33,040 bases of DNA, taken from positions 1 through 33,040 of the forward strand of contig NZ_JANXMU010000012.1 in the NCBI RefSeq assembly GCF_025354435.1. Reading direction: 5' to 3'. Below, piece after piece: positions 1 to 8,431 of the stretch. The position numbers and the translations under genes are program-made. Position 1 is the stretch's first letter. The number at the start of each line of letters is the position of its first letter. The stretch is from Rhodoferax sp. GTDB lineage: Bacteria > Pseudomonadota > Gammaproteobacteria > Burkholderiales > Burkholderiaceae_C. The notes beneath the pieces were generated by a model. It ran no database searches. It saw nothing but the letters and a program-made list of their open reading frames with translations, and was not told where the DNA came from.

Positions 1-77
1 CTCTGACCTCCCTCGACCAGTCGCACTGCTTCTTGCTTGAATTCGAGCGTGTATCGCGCTCTCGCCGTCTTCGTCAT
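1..77 (-). CDS. IS3-family transposase OrfA, N-terminal fragment (partial)
   Basis: Only the first 25 codons lie in the window; the gene continues past base 1. The peptide begins MTKTARARYTLEFKQEAV and goes on RLVEGGQ. This is the usual start of the helix-turn-helix OrfA of IS3-family elements (pattern YT-EFK-EAV-LV--G), which binds the terminal repeats and is normally fused to the DDE integrase OrfB by frameshifting. The start ATG is at 77-75, preceded by a good AAGGAGA ribosome site. No more can be said about integrity or subgroup. Confidence 0.75.
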   Translation of the reverse strand, partial: MTKTARARYTLEFKQEAVRLVEGGQ

Positions 78-140
78 TTCCGTTCTCCTTGCGTGAATTT
101 AAACACTCAGCAAGGGATACGTTTTTCGAGGGCAAGGTCA
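1..140 (-). mobile_element. End of an IS3-family insertion sequence, truncated by the window edge
   Basis: Read on the minus strand, this stretch holds the start of a transposase orfA preceded by about 60 bases of leader. IS3-family elements end in 5'-TG...CA-3'; the plus-strand sequence reads ...GGCAAGGTCA at 131-140, so the terminus is probably at 140 (a CA at 143-144 is also possible). The other end is outside the window, so the target duplication cannot be checked. Confidence 0.6.
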
Positions 141-219
141 ATCAGCCATCTATTGACCCGCCCGCCACCACTACCTATCCAATACAAAATAAACAAAAAT
201 AACAGCCAATGGATCAATT

Positions 220-1260
220 ATGAATGCCCACTCCCTGGGTTCGGCGAAGGTTTCCAGGCTTTTACGTATGGGTTTGTTGCTGGCCATAGTCTGCCAATGG
301 CCCGCCTGGGCAGACACCCCACCCGACTGCGCAGCCCCTGCATCCACCGCGTGCTACTTTGCCTTCACGCTACCGGGCAGCGCCTTGGGGCGCATGCATT
401 TTTATGCCTCGCGGGTACCCGGTGCGGGCACGCCCACGGCGGCCCTGGTCGCCGTGCACGGCCATCCACGGGACGCCAACAAAACCTTCAATGCCGCACT
501 GAAAGCCGTGCAACACAGTGGCGCATTAGACCGCAGCTTGGTGGTAGCCCCGTTTTTCCAGGTCAGCGAGGCAGATGCAGCACCATGCCACACAGCGGGC
601 GTGCCGGGTGCACAAGACGGAGATCTGCTGTGGACCTGCGCCTCGTGGATGGCCGGTGGCCAGGCGCGTAATGCCGCCGGGCTGACCTCGTTTGCCGCCC
701 TGGACGCGCTGGTGGTGGAGCTGCACCAGCAGTGGCCCAGCCTGCAAACCGTCACCATTGCCGGGTTTTCGGCCGGGGCGCAAATGGTGCAGCACGCCAT
801 CGGCTTCGCTGCCGTGCCACCCGCCCCTATCACCCTGCGTTATGTGGTGGCCGACCCCGGCACCTGGCTGTACTTTGATCCGGTGTGGCCCGCCGCCACG
901 GTAGCTGCCTGCCCCGAGGTCCAGCGCTGGAAGTACGGCACCGAAGACTTGCCCACCGACCTGGGCCGCAGCGCCACTGAGGCCCGCACCCACTATGCGC
1001 AGGCCGACATCCACTACCTGGAAGGCGCGCTGGACAGCAGCGACGCGCCGGGCACGTTTTACAAGATTCTGGACAAGAGTTGCGCCGCCATGGCCCAGGG
1101 CCCGTACCGCATGCAACGCGGGCTGGCTTACACCGAATACGACCGCAAGCTGCTGGCCCCTGGCAAGCAGCGCCGCGTGACCACCGTGCCGGGCTGCGCA
1201 CACGATGTGGCCTGCGTTTTTGCAGCCCCTGAGGCCCGCTCTGCCCTGCTGGGTAACTAG
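220..1260 (+). CDS. Secreted alpha/beta-fold serine hydrolase
   Basis: A 346-residue exported hydrolase, probably an esterase acting in the periplasm or outside the cell. Residues 1-31 look like a Sec signal peptide: a basic N-region, the hydrophobic stretch MGLLLAIVCQWPAWA, then cleavage before Asp32. The nucleophile elbow is AGFSAG with Ser184. His328 (GCAHDVACVF) fits the catalytic histidine, and Asp272 in EGALDSSD is the best candidate acid. Ser, Asp and His come in the right order for the fold. Substrate is unknown. The ribosome site is weak (TGGAT), and an AT-rich leader of about 75 bp separates the gene from the IS end. It converges on the TVP38 gene, their stop codons sharing one CTAG. 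A shorter start at Met17 would spoil the signal peptide. Confidence 0.75.
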   Translation: MNAHSLGSAKVSRLLRMGLLLAIVCQWPAWADTPPDCAAPASTACYFAFTLPGSALGRMHFYASRVPGAGTPTAALVAVHGHPRDANKTFNAALKAVQHSGALDRSLVVAPFFQVSEADAAPCHTAGVPGAQDGDLLWTCASWMAGGQARNAAGLTSFAALDALVVELHQQWPSLQTVTIAGFSAGAQMVQHAIGFAAVPPAPITLRYVVADPGTWLYFDPVWPAATVAACPEVQRWKYGTEDLPTDLGRSATEARTHYAQADIHYLEGALDSSDAPGTFYKILDKSCAAMAQGPYRMQRGLAYTEYDRKLLAPGKQRRVTTVPGCAHDVACVFAAPEARSALLGN

Positions 1261-1919
1261 CGCAAGTACTTGCGCGCGGCCCAGCCCCCCAAGCCGGCCA
1301 GGGCCAGCAGACCCAGCACAATCGCCACCGCCAACGGGCCGGGCTGGCGGAAAGCAGCCACGATCTGCTCCACAAAAAACGCCATGATCACCGTGCCCGG
1401 GGCCATGCCCAGCGCCGTGCCCAGCACCATGTCGCGCAGGCGGATGTGCGAGGCACCGGCGACCATGTTGACGATGGCAAACGGGGCGATGGGCACCACC
1501 CGCACCGCGATCACCGCCAGCAGACCGCGCTCGGCCAGGCGACGGCTGACGGTATTGACCCGCTCGCCGCCCAGCTTTTGCAGCACCGGGTTGCCCAGCA
1601 GATGCCCCAGCCCGTAGCTGGCCATAGCCCCAAGCAAAGCCCCGCCAAAGGTGGTGGCCATGCCCAGCCAGGGGCCAAAGGCTACCAGCGCCACCAGGGT
1701 CAGAAAGCCCAGCGGCACCACCAGAATGCTGGCCAGCGCAAAGCCTAGTACCGCCGCCACCGGCCCGAACGAAGCCCCCAGTTGCTGCAACGCGCCGACG
1801 ATACGGTCGGCATCCAGCCACTGGCGCAGTGGCGAGGCGCTCCAGGCCACCGCCAAACCCACCAGCGCGGCCACCACCAGCATCAGTCCAAGGACCCGCC
1901 AACGCATGGAGGAGGTCAA
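1257..1919 (-). CDS. TVP38/TMEM64 (VTT/DedA-like) family inner-membrane protein
   Basis: A 220-residue integral membrane protein. It has an N-terminal membrane segment (about residues 7-27), two re-entrant/hydrophobic segments around 50-115 with VALVAFGPWLG and GGALLGAMASYGLG, then the family motif region R(R)LAERG...VRVVPIAPFAIVN..AGAS.I, and a C-terminal helix before WAARKYLR. The VTT/DedA superfamily is linked to lipid scrambling and membrane homeostasis. Two starts are possible. TTG at 1919 overlaps the NRPS stop (TTGA) and suggests translational coupling; ATG at 1907 lies 12 bases further in. Neither has a strong ribosome site. It is the last gene of the patatin-NRPS operon, which makes a lipid-related role there plausible but unproven. 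Confidence 0.85.
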   Translation of the reverse strand: MTSSMRWRVLGLMLVVAALVGLAVAWSASPLRQWLDADRIVGALQQLGASFGPVAAVLGFALASILVVPLGFLTLVALVAFGPWLGMATTFGGALLGAMASYGLGHLLGNPVLQKLGGERVNTVSRRLAERGLLAVIAVRVVPIAPFAIVNMVAGASHIRLRDMVLGTALGMAPGTVIMAFFVEQIVAAFRQPGPLAVAIVLGLLALAGLGGWAARKYLR

Positions 1920-4900
1920 GGTGCGGCCTTGTCCATGCGCTCGGCGATCACCGTGGCCAACTCGGTGACGTTGCCGGGCTCAAAGATCGAGCCGTGCAAC
2001 CCGCGGATCTGGTGTTCGTACAGATGCTTGGGCATCAGCCGCGACCAAGGCCGAAACAGCCAGCGGCTCCAGCTGGCCAGGCCGGATGACTTGAGCAGCA
2101 GCGTGGGCCCGTCGTAACCTGTGGGGCGGTAGCCTTTCAAAGCCATCACCTGGCTGACCAGGCCGGGGTCATTGAACATGGCACCCATGCGGCGGCCGTT
2201 CAGGCTCAGCTCCTGCATGCGAAACCGCTTCACCAGCCAACCCGACAACCGCCAAAACGCCGTGCCGCCCAGGCGCGATGCCGGGTAGGTGGTGTCAATC
2301 AAGAACAGCCCACGCACCGGGAAACCACGCTGCTGCAGCAGGCGAATGGCCTCCAGCGCCGCCACACCGCCCACCGAAAACCCGGCCAAAAAACCAGGCC
2401 GCTTGCCGTGCGCCTGGATGGCATTGGCGTACAGAGTGGCCAGGTCATCGATGCGCTCTATCGGCTGGGTAAACGGGGGTTGCAGCATGTGCACATCGCA
2501 GGCATTGCCGAGGGCGCGCGCCAGGTTCTGGAAGCGCAGCAGGTCGCCATGGCCCGACGCGGCCAGGTACAGCGGCACCCGACCGGTGTCGGCGCCCAGA
2601 TTGAGCATCACACTGGGGCCTTTGTTCTTGTCGGCCAGCGCTACGGCCAGGCTTTCGATGCTGGGGTGCTCAGTAATCAAGTACATCGGCACCTTGCGGC
2701 CCACCAGCTTCTCGATGCTGCTCAGCATGGTGACGGCGGCCAGCGAGTCGCCGCCCAGGTCGAAGAAATTGTCAAACACAGTGATGGGCCGGGTGTCCAG
2801 CACGTCTTCCCACAGCGCCAGCAGCTCGGCCTCGTAGCGGCGGTTGGCCTTACGGGCCTGGGTGGAGCTGGCGATAGCGCTGGGGTCGGGCAGTGCGTCA
2901 TAATCGGTTTTGCCCGCCACGCTGGCGGGCAGGCCCGGCAAGATGCTGATGCCGCTGGGCACCATGTAGTTGGGCAGGCGCATGCGCAGCACGGCCTGCA
3001 GGCTCTCCACCGAAGCTTTGCCGGTGGCAGCCACCCAGGCGTGGATTTGCGGCTTGCCTTTGCGCTCGATCAGCTTGGCAGCCGCCTGCAACACACCTTC
3101 AATCGCCGACAGCGCCGACTCGATTTCGCCCAGCTCGATGCGGTAGCCACGCAGCTTGACCTGCCGGTCCAGCCGCCCCAAAAAGTGCAGATTGCCATCG
3201 TTGCCCAGCCAGCCCCGGTCGCCGGTGCGGTACATGCGGTGGCCGGGCCAAAACGGGTCGGGCAGAAACACCTGGGCATCCAGCTCAGGGCGGTTCAGGT
3301 AGCCGCGCGCAATCGCCTCGCCGCCGATGTAGATCTCGCCTGGCACGCCCAGCGGCATGGGGCGCAGCGCGTGGTCCAGCACGTAGATACGGGTGTCGTC
3401 AATCGGGCGGCCAATCGGCAGGGCGTTGTCGGTGCGGTGGTTTTCGCACTCCCAGACGGTGGCAAAAATCGCGGTTTCGGTGGGGCCGTAGACGTTGTAC
3501 AGCCGCCCGCCGGTTTCCTTCAAAAAGCGCTGCGCCAGCTCGGGCGACAGCACCTCGCCGCCGCAGCAGGCTACGCGCAGCTTCAGGTCCTTGCGGTGCC
3601 CGGCCGAATCCAGAAACCGGCTCAGGGTGCTGGGCACAAAGGCCATGATGGTGACCCGGTGGCGCACCGCAAAGTCGGCCAGCGACTCGGGCAGCAATCG
3701 CCCTGGCGGCGGCAAAGCCACGCTGGCACCGTGCACCAGCGGCAGCAGCAGCTCGATCAGCGACGGGTCGAAGGTGACCTGGGTGGCCTGGGCCGAGCGG
3801 TCATGCCATTCCACCGCGTAAGCCCGCGACAGCCAGCCCAGCCGCCGTGCCAGTGTGCCGTGCTCGATCATCACGCCCTTGGGCCGCCCGGTAGAGCCCG
3901 AGGTAAACAGCACGTAGGCCAGGTCGTCCGCCGCGGGCTGCACGGTCAGCCGCTGCGAGCCGTGCTGGGCCACATCGGACAAGGCTTCCATCCAATCTAC
4001 ATGCAAGGTCCGGGCGTGCAGGCCGCCCAGCCGCTCCTGGGTATCTGGCTGGATCAGCACGGCGATAGCCCCGGCCTCTTGCAAAATCGCGTCCAGCCGG
4101 GCCAACGGAGCTTCGGGGTCGAGAGGCAAAAACGCCGCCCCGGCCTTGGCGATGGCCAGCATGGCGACTACCCAGTCGGGCGAGCGGTCCATCACCACGG
4201 CGATGATCTTGTCCTTGCCCGCACCCAGCGCCAGCAAGCGCCAGGCCAGGTGGGTAGACACTGCGTTCAGCGTGGCGTAGTCCATGGCCCCCACGCCCTG
4301 GCCCTCGTTCCACACCAAGGCATTGGATTCGGGGCGCAGCCCGGCGTGGTGCTCAAACTGCACCACAAAAGGCTGGACCACCGCCATGGCGGCCACGTCT
4401 TTGTGCAGGCCGTCGATCAGCATCCAGTGTTCTTCCGGCGGCACCAGCGCAATGCTGTCCAGCAAGGTCTCCGGCGGGCCCATGGTGGCCTCGACCAGGT
4501 GCCACACGCGGCGGCCCAGCAGCTCCACCTCGCCTTCGGCAAAGCAGGCGGCGCTGGCTTCCAGTGCCAGCTCCACGTCCTCGTCAGCATGGAACTCGCA
4601 CACCGTCACGCCCAGCGGAAACCGGGCCCGGCCCGAGAACAACTGGCGCGACTCGACCAGCTCGGCGGTGCCAAACGACACCGCGTAGTCTTGCCGCTCG
4701 AACGACAGCAGCACGTCGAACAGGCCGTCGCGGCGGTTGCGCGCCACCTCCAGCGTGCGACCCAGCTCGCTCAAGGGGTAGCGTGGATGCCGCAGCGCGG
4801 CCCGCATGGCGCTGCCTACGGCGGCCAGCAGCCCGCCCAGGGTCATGTCGGGGGCCAGCTGCACCGCCACCGGTATCACGCCCACAAACATGCCCAGCGT

Positions 4901-5773
4901 GTCGGTAAAGCGCCGCCCGCCCCGGTTCAGGCTGGGCACGCCGACCACCACTTCCTGGCGGTTGCTGACGCGGCCAAAGTACAGAATCAGGGCCGCCAAA
5001 AAGAAGTTGAAGGCGCTGGAACCGCGTTCTGCCGCCACCTGGCGCAGCCGGTCGTAACCGGCCCGAGGAATGCGCTGTACCCCCATGTGGGCAGCGGGTA
5101 GCTCGTGCTGGCGGGTGCTGGCGTAGCGGCGCTCGATCAGGGCCGGGGGCAGTACCGGCATTTGCCCGCGCCAGTAGGCCGCATCGCGCTCGAACGCGGG
5201 CGACTGGTGGTACAGGGTGGACTCTTCGATAAATTTCTTGTAGCCCGGGTCGCTGCGCAGCGCCGGGGCCAGGCCCGTCTCCAGCGCGTTGTACAGCTCG
5301 CTCCAGCGCCGCATCACCTGCGAGGTGCCCCAGCCGTCCATCACCAGGTGGTGGAACTGGATGGTCAGCCCATGCAGCACATCGCTGGCACGCAGCAGGG
5401 CAAAGCGCCAGGGGGGCGTGCCATCCAGCACAAAAGGCACGGTCATGCGCTGCTGCCACCAGATGCGCATGGACTCCTTGGGGTCGGCCTGGGCCGACAG
5501 GTCCACCACTTCCAGGTTCAGGGCGCTGTGCGAGAGCAGGGTCTGGCTGCCGTCCGCCAGGGGGGCCAGGCGCAGGGCATCGCTCTCGGCCACCAGCTGG
5601 GCCAGGGCTTCCTGGAAGCGCGGCAGGTCCAGTAGGCCCACCAAAAACGCCCCGCCGCCGATGTTCAGGTGCGCACTACCGGCCCAGGTGCGTTGGTCCA
5701 GCCAGACTTCGCGCTGGCTCAGCGACAGGGTCAGGTCTTCATGGCGACGCTCTACCGGCGTTACAGCTTCCAT
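1916..5773 (-). CDS. Single-module non-ribosomal peptide synthetase (C-A-PCP-TE)
   Basis: A 1285-residue NRPS with one complete module. Condensation domain, about 12-435: active site HHLVMDG at 141-147. Adenylation domain, about 465-965: A3 loop YVLFTSGSTGRPKG at 620-633, A5 NVYGPTETA at 760-768, A7/A8 YRTGD and the RLDRQVKLRGYRIELGEIE hinge near 848-885, and catalytic Lys955 in GKTD. Carrier domain: FFDLGGDS with phosphopantetheine Ser1010. Thioesterase, about 1065-1280: GFSVGG with Ser1133, Asp1160 and His1260. All catalytic residues are present, so it should load one amino acid, acylate or condense it, and release it. No MbtH protein, phosphopantetheinyl transferase or second module lies nearby. 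It overlaps the patatin gene by 13 bp and the TVP38 gene by up to 4 bp. The product is unknown; an N-acyl amino acid or small lipopeptide is my inference. Confidence 0.93.
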   Translation of the reverse strand: MEAVTPVERRHEDLTLSLSQREVWLDQRTWAGSAHLNIGGGAFLVGLLDLPRFQEALAQLVAESDALRLAPLADGSQTLLSHSALNLEVVDLSAQADPKESMRIWWQQRMTVPFVLDGTPPWRFALLRASDVLHGLTIQFHHLVMDGWGTSQVMRRWSELYNALETGLAPALRSDPGYKKFIEESTLYHQSPAFERDAAYWRGQMPVLPPALIERRYASTRQHELPAAHMGVQRIPRAGYDRLRQVAAERGSSAFNFFLAALILYFGRVSNRQEVVVGVPSLNRGGRRFTDTLGMFVGVIPVAVQLAPDMTLGGLLAAVGSAMRAALRHPRYPLSELGRTLEVARNRRDGLFDVLLSFERQDYAVSFGTAELVESRQLFSGRARFPLGVTVCEFHADEDVELALEASAACFAEGEVELLGRRVWHLVEATMGPPETLLDSIALVPPEEHWMLIDGLHKDVAAMAVVQPFVVQFEHHAGLRPESNALVWNEGQGVGAMDYATLNAVSTHLAWRLLALGAGKDKIIAVVMDRSPDWVVAMLAIAKAGAAFLPLDPEAPLARLDAILQEAGAIAVLIQPDTQERLGGLHARTLHVDWMEALSDVAQHGSQRLTVQPAADDLAYVLFTSGSTGRPKGVMIEHGTLARRLGWLSRAYAVEWHDRSAQATQVTFDPSLIELLLPLVHGASVALPPPGRLLPESLADFAVRHRVTIMAFVPSTLSRFLDSAGHRKDLKLRVACCGGEVLSPELAQRFLKETGGRLYNVYGPTETAIFATVWECENHRTDNALPIGRPIDDTRIYVLDHALRPMPLGVPGEIYIGGEAIARGYLNRPELDAQVFLPDPFWPGHRMYRTGDRGWLGNDGNLHFLGRLDRQVKLRGYRIELGEIESALSAIEGVLQAAAKLIERKGKPQIHAWVAATGKASVESLQAVLRMRLPNYMVPSGISILPGLPASVAGKTDYDALPDPSAIASSTQARKANRRYEAELLALWEDVLDTRPITVFDNFFDLGGDSLAAVTMLSSIEKLVGRKVPMYLITEHPSIESLAVALADKNKGPSVMLNLGADTGRVPLYLAASGHGDLLRFQNLARALGNACDVHMLQPPFTQPIERIDDLATLYANAIQAHGKRPGFLAGFSVGGVAALEAIRLLQQRGFPVRGLFLIDTTYPASRLGGTAFWRLSGWLVKRFRMQELSLNGRRMGAMFNDPGLVSQVMALKGYRPTGYDGPTLLLKSSGLASWSRWLFRPWSRLMPKHLYEHQIRGLHGSIFEPGNVTELATVIAERMDKAAP

Positions 5774-7563
5774 TGCGCTATGGTCTCCATCGCATGGCGG
5801 TAGCCCACTTCGATGATCTCGTCGGCGCGGCTATAGGCCATGAGCGAAAAACCGGCCACCGGCGGCTCCAGGTACTGGTCGGCCTGGGCAATGGTGGCCG
5901 CGCGCTGGTGCAGGCCGCCGATGTGACCGGCGCGGTACAAAATTTCGGTGATGCCCGGCGTGCTGCGGGGTTTGCGCGACACCATGCCCTTCAGGGTGCT
6001 GCGCACCGACAGGCGCTCCAGCGCCGGGTCCACGCCCATTTCGACCTGCACGTCCACGTCGATGGCCACAATGGTGCCGTTGCCGCGGCGCTTCTCCAGC
6101 GGCGCGCCGAGGCGCATGCGCATCGCGTCCACCGGCACGTTTTCCAGAATCGCGCCATCCACCAGCAGATTGCCGTCCACCAGCACCGGCGGGAACAGGC
6201 CCGCAGGCGAATTACTGGCCAGCACGGCGCGCCACAGCGGTCCGGTTTCCTGCACCATGGTGCCGCCCTTGGTGAGGTTGCAGGCCGCGGCAAAGTACGG
6301 GGTCCACAGGGCATCCATCTGGATATCGCCAAACATGGCGCGCAGGTCGCGCTTGACGCGCCCGCCCGAGACGATGGACACCACGGGCAGGGTCGGCCAC
6401 TCGCCGCCTTCGGCAAACTTGCGGGTCTGGTCGCGTATCTGGTTCAGCGGCAGGCCGCAGGCAAACTGCGCCCCAATCAGCGCGCCCATGCTGTTGCCGC
6501 CCACCAGGTCCACCGGAATATTCGCCTCTTGCATGGCCCGCAGCAGGCCCAGGTGGGCAAAACCGCGCGCACCACCGCCGCCCAACACCACGCCCACGGC
6601 GCGCCCGGTCAGGTAGCGCGCCAGCCGGGCGTAGTCGCCCGTATGCTGGGCGCGCGTGGGGTAGACGCGTTCGATCTGCCGCCCGGCACGCCAGACGCTG
6701 GTCACATCGGGGGCCACCGCCGCGGCCGGGTACAGCACCACCAGATGCTGGCGCTTCATGCCAAAGCCGGGCTCTCCGGTGAGCCGCTGCTCCAGCGCGC
6801 CCTGGGACCGAGAGGCCCCGGCATTGGCCACAAAAATCACCTGATCGGCCTGGCGGAAAGCCCGCCGCGTCCAGGACGAAGGCGTGGCATCGGCCTCGTA
6901 GACCAAAAAGTCGTAGGCATCTTCCAGCGCGTCGAAGCGGTCGCTGCCGCCCCCGGCTTCCGAGGTTTGCGAGCCGCGCTCCAGCTCGGCCGAGGGCGTG
7001 ATGTGGTGCACCCGGCCCACGCGCCCAAAGGCTTCGGCCAGGCCGCGCGCCACCTCGGCAGAGCCCGCCCCTTCGTGCAGCGGCACCACCACGAAGGCCT
7101 GGGCCTGGTGCCGGTCCACCACTTGGGTGGTGTGGCGCAGGTGGTCAAAAATAGCTTGGGAAAACACCCGGTTCAGGGCCAGCGGCTGGCGCACCAGCAA
7201 GGCCTCGAAGTGGCTACGGTCCAGCACCGCCAGGGTGGAGTCGCGTACGGCGGTCACGTCGGCGGTGCGCGGCTGACGCAGGATCAAGCCCATTTCTCCG
7301 ACGCTCTCGCCGGGGCGGATTTCGTTGTACAGCATGACGCTGCCGTCGCGGTTGCGGCGCGATGCCCGCAGGCGGCCGGTGATGACGAAGAACATGCTGT
7401 CGGCTGCTGCGCCTTCTTCCAGCACCACGCTGCCGCCGTGCACTTCCTGCAGCACCAGCACGTCGGCCAGATCGTTCAATACTGCTTCGTCCAACGTGCC
7501 AAACACGCGGCTGTCACGCAGCACCTGGATGACCCGCGCATGGAATTTTTCCTTACCTGGCAT
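5761..7563 (-). CDS. Cyclic-nucleotide-binding patatin-like phospholipase (NTE family)
   Basis: A 600-residue protein with a regulatory and a catalytic half. Residues 15-135 form a cNMP-binding domain whose phosphate-binding cassette is intact: GESVGEMGL at 85-93 followed by PRTADVTA with Arg99. A linker of about 170 residues follows. Residues 322-530 are a patatin domain: oxyanion loop GGGGARG at 328-334, nucleophile GGNSMG with Ser358, and the dyad Asp469 in LLVDGA. This architecture is that of bacterial neuropathy-target-esterase homologues, which hydrolyse phospholipids or lysophospholipids; nucleotide control of the lipase is expected from the family but not shown here. No membrane segment or signal peptide is evident. 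It is the first gene of the operon, and its end overlaps the NRPS start. Confidence 0.9.
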   Translation of the reverse strand: MPGKEKFHARVIQVLRDSRVFGTLDEAVLNDLADVLVLQEVHGGSVVLEEGAAADSMFFVITGRLRASRRNRDGSVMLYNEIRPGESVGEMGLILRQPRTADVTAVRDSTLAVLDRSHFEALLVRQPLALNRVFSQAIFDHLRHTTQVVDRHQAQAFVVVPLHEGAGSAEVARGLAEAFGRVGRVHHITPSAELERGSQTSEAGGGSDRFDALEDAYDFLVYEADATPSSWTRRAFRQADQVIFVANAGASRSQGALEQRLTGEPGFGMKRQHLVVLYPAAAVAPDVTSVWRAGRQIERVYPTRAQHTGDYARLARYLTGRAVGVVLGGGGARGFAHLGLLRAMQEANIPVDLVGGNSMGALIGAQFACGLPLNQIRDQTRKFAEGGEWPTLPVVSIVSGGRVKRDLRAMFGDIQMDALWTPYFAAACNLTKGGTMVQETGPLWRAVLASNSPAGLFPPVLVDGNLLVDGAILENVPVDAMRMRLGAPLEKRRGNGTIVAIDVDVQVEMGVDPALERLSVRSTLKGMVSRKPRSTPGITEILYRAGHIGGLHQRAATIAQADQYLEPPVAGFSLMAYSRADEIIEVGYRHAMETIAQWKL

Positions 7564-7679
7564 GGACTCGCCCTTTGTCTTGAATTCGATGATCCCGTGA
7601 CACGCTCACCCGGGAGGCGCTGGCAGGGCCCGGACGCAGGCCATAGCCGACTCACGCCACACCCAACTCCGATACAAAA

Positions 7680-7722
7680 GTACACACTTTAGCAAGTGTA
7701 CGCCTGCACAAGAAGGGTGCAA
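7680..7722 (-). promoter_or_regulatory. Candidate promoter and palindromic operator for the patatin-NRPS-TVP38 operon
   Basis: On the minus strand, TTGCAC (7722-7717) and TACACT (7700-7695) are separated by 16 bp, a plausible sigma-70 pair about 130 bases upstream of the patatin start. The -10 lies inside a palindrome at 7680-7701 with outer arms GTACAC/GTGTAC; an alternative pairing is ACACTT-tagc-AAGTGT (7684-7699). A repressor site overlapping the promoter would fit, but no regulator gene is adjacent. Confidence 0.4.
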
Positions 7723-7750
7723 GTCGGCGTTTGTACAGCGAATGACAGGT

Positions 7751-8431
7751 TCAGGCGGTGGCAAACTGCCCCAAGTTGAGGCGCAAAGTGCGTCCGCAGC
7801 GGGCCGCCAAAGTCTCGTCGTGGGTCACCAGTACAAAGGCCGTACCCTGGTCGCGCGCCAGTTGCAGCATCAGCGCAAAAACGCCGTCGGCTGTGCTACG
7901 GTCCAGGTTGCCGGTGGGCTCGTCGGCCAGCACGCAGGCGGGCTGGGCCACCAGGGCACGGGCGATGGCGACGCGCTGGCGCTCACCGCCCGAGAGCTCG
8001 GCGGGGCGGTGGTGCACACGGTACTGCAAACCCACCAGTGCCAGTATTTTCATAGCTTCTTCTGCAGCCTGGTCGCGCGGTAGCCGCCGAATCCACAGGG
8101 GCATGGCAACGTTGTCGAGCGCACTGAATTCAGGCAGCAGGTGGTGGAACTGGTAGACAAAGCCCAGGTGCTGGTTGCGCTGGCGGCCCTGCTCGGCCGC
8201 ATCCCACTGGGCCATGTCGTGGCCGTGGAGTTGCACCGTGCCGCTGCTGGGGGCATCTAGCCCGCCCAGCAGGTGCAGCAGCGTGCTTTTGCCCGAACCG
8301 GACGCGCCAACGATGGCCACGGTTTCGCCCGCAAACACCTGCAGGTCCACGCCCTTGAGCACGGTTACGTCCAGGCGGCCTTCGGTAAAACGCTTGGTTA
8401 AGCCAGTGGCTTGAAGTACGGGCTTATTCAT
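7751..8431 (-). CDS. lolD: Lipoprotein-releasing system ATP-binding protein LolD
   Basis: A 226-residue ABC ATPase that powers release of lipoproteins from the inner membrane to the carrier LolA. Visible motifs: Walker [10 protein letters not shown] at 42-50, the Q-loop in [14 protein letters not shown], signature [10 protein letters not shown], Walker [10 protein letters not shown] and the H-loop [17 protein letters not shown] is typical of LolD. I start at ATG 8431 ([10 protein letters not shown]); an upstream in-frame ATG at 8494 would put 21 unrelated residues in front and lies well inside the permease gene. It overlaps the lolC stop by 8 bp (ATGAATAA), so the two are translationally coupled. 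Confidence 0.93.
   Translation of the reverse strand: MNKPVLQATGLTKRFTEGRLDVTVLKGVDLQVFAGETVAIVGASGSGKSTLLHLLGGLDAPSSGTVQLHGHDMAQWDAAEQGRQRNQHLGFVYQFHHLLPEFSALDNVAMPLWIRRLPRDQAAEEAMKILALVGLQYRVHHRPAELSGGERQRVAIARALVAQPACVLADEPTGNLDRSTADGVFALMLQLARDQGTAFVLVTHDETLAARCGRTLRLNLGQFATA

Noticed and set aside
33-671. A 212-codon plus-strand frame overlapping the IS end and the hydrolase start
   Set aside because: It is out of frame with the hydrolase, crosses the IS terminus and shows no domain, whereas the hydrolase frame has a signal peptide and catalytic triad.
2408-5101. A long open frame of 897 codons on the plus strand, antisense to the NRPS
   Set aside because: It is rich in His, Gln, Arg and Gly with no domain pattern and lies wholly opposite a gene with complete catalytic motifs; long antisense frames are expected in GC-rich DNA.
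5773-7692. A 639-codon open frame antisense to the patatin gene
   Set aside because: Same low-complexity composition, no motif, and the patatin/cNMP motifs are unambiguous on the other strand.
8030-8070. A possible eighth repeat copy inside lolD (CAGTATTTTCATAGCTTC)
   Set aside because: It lacks the GAATATGCGCTAG core and encodes an ordinary LolD segment, so similarity is too weak.
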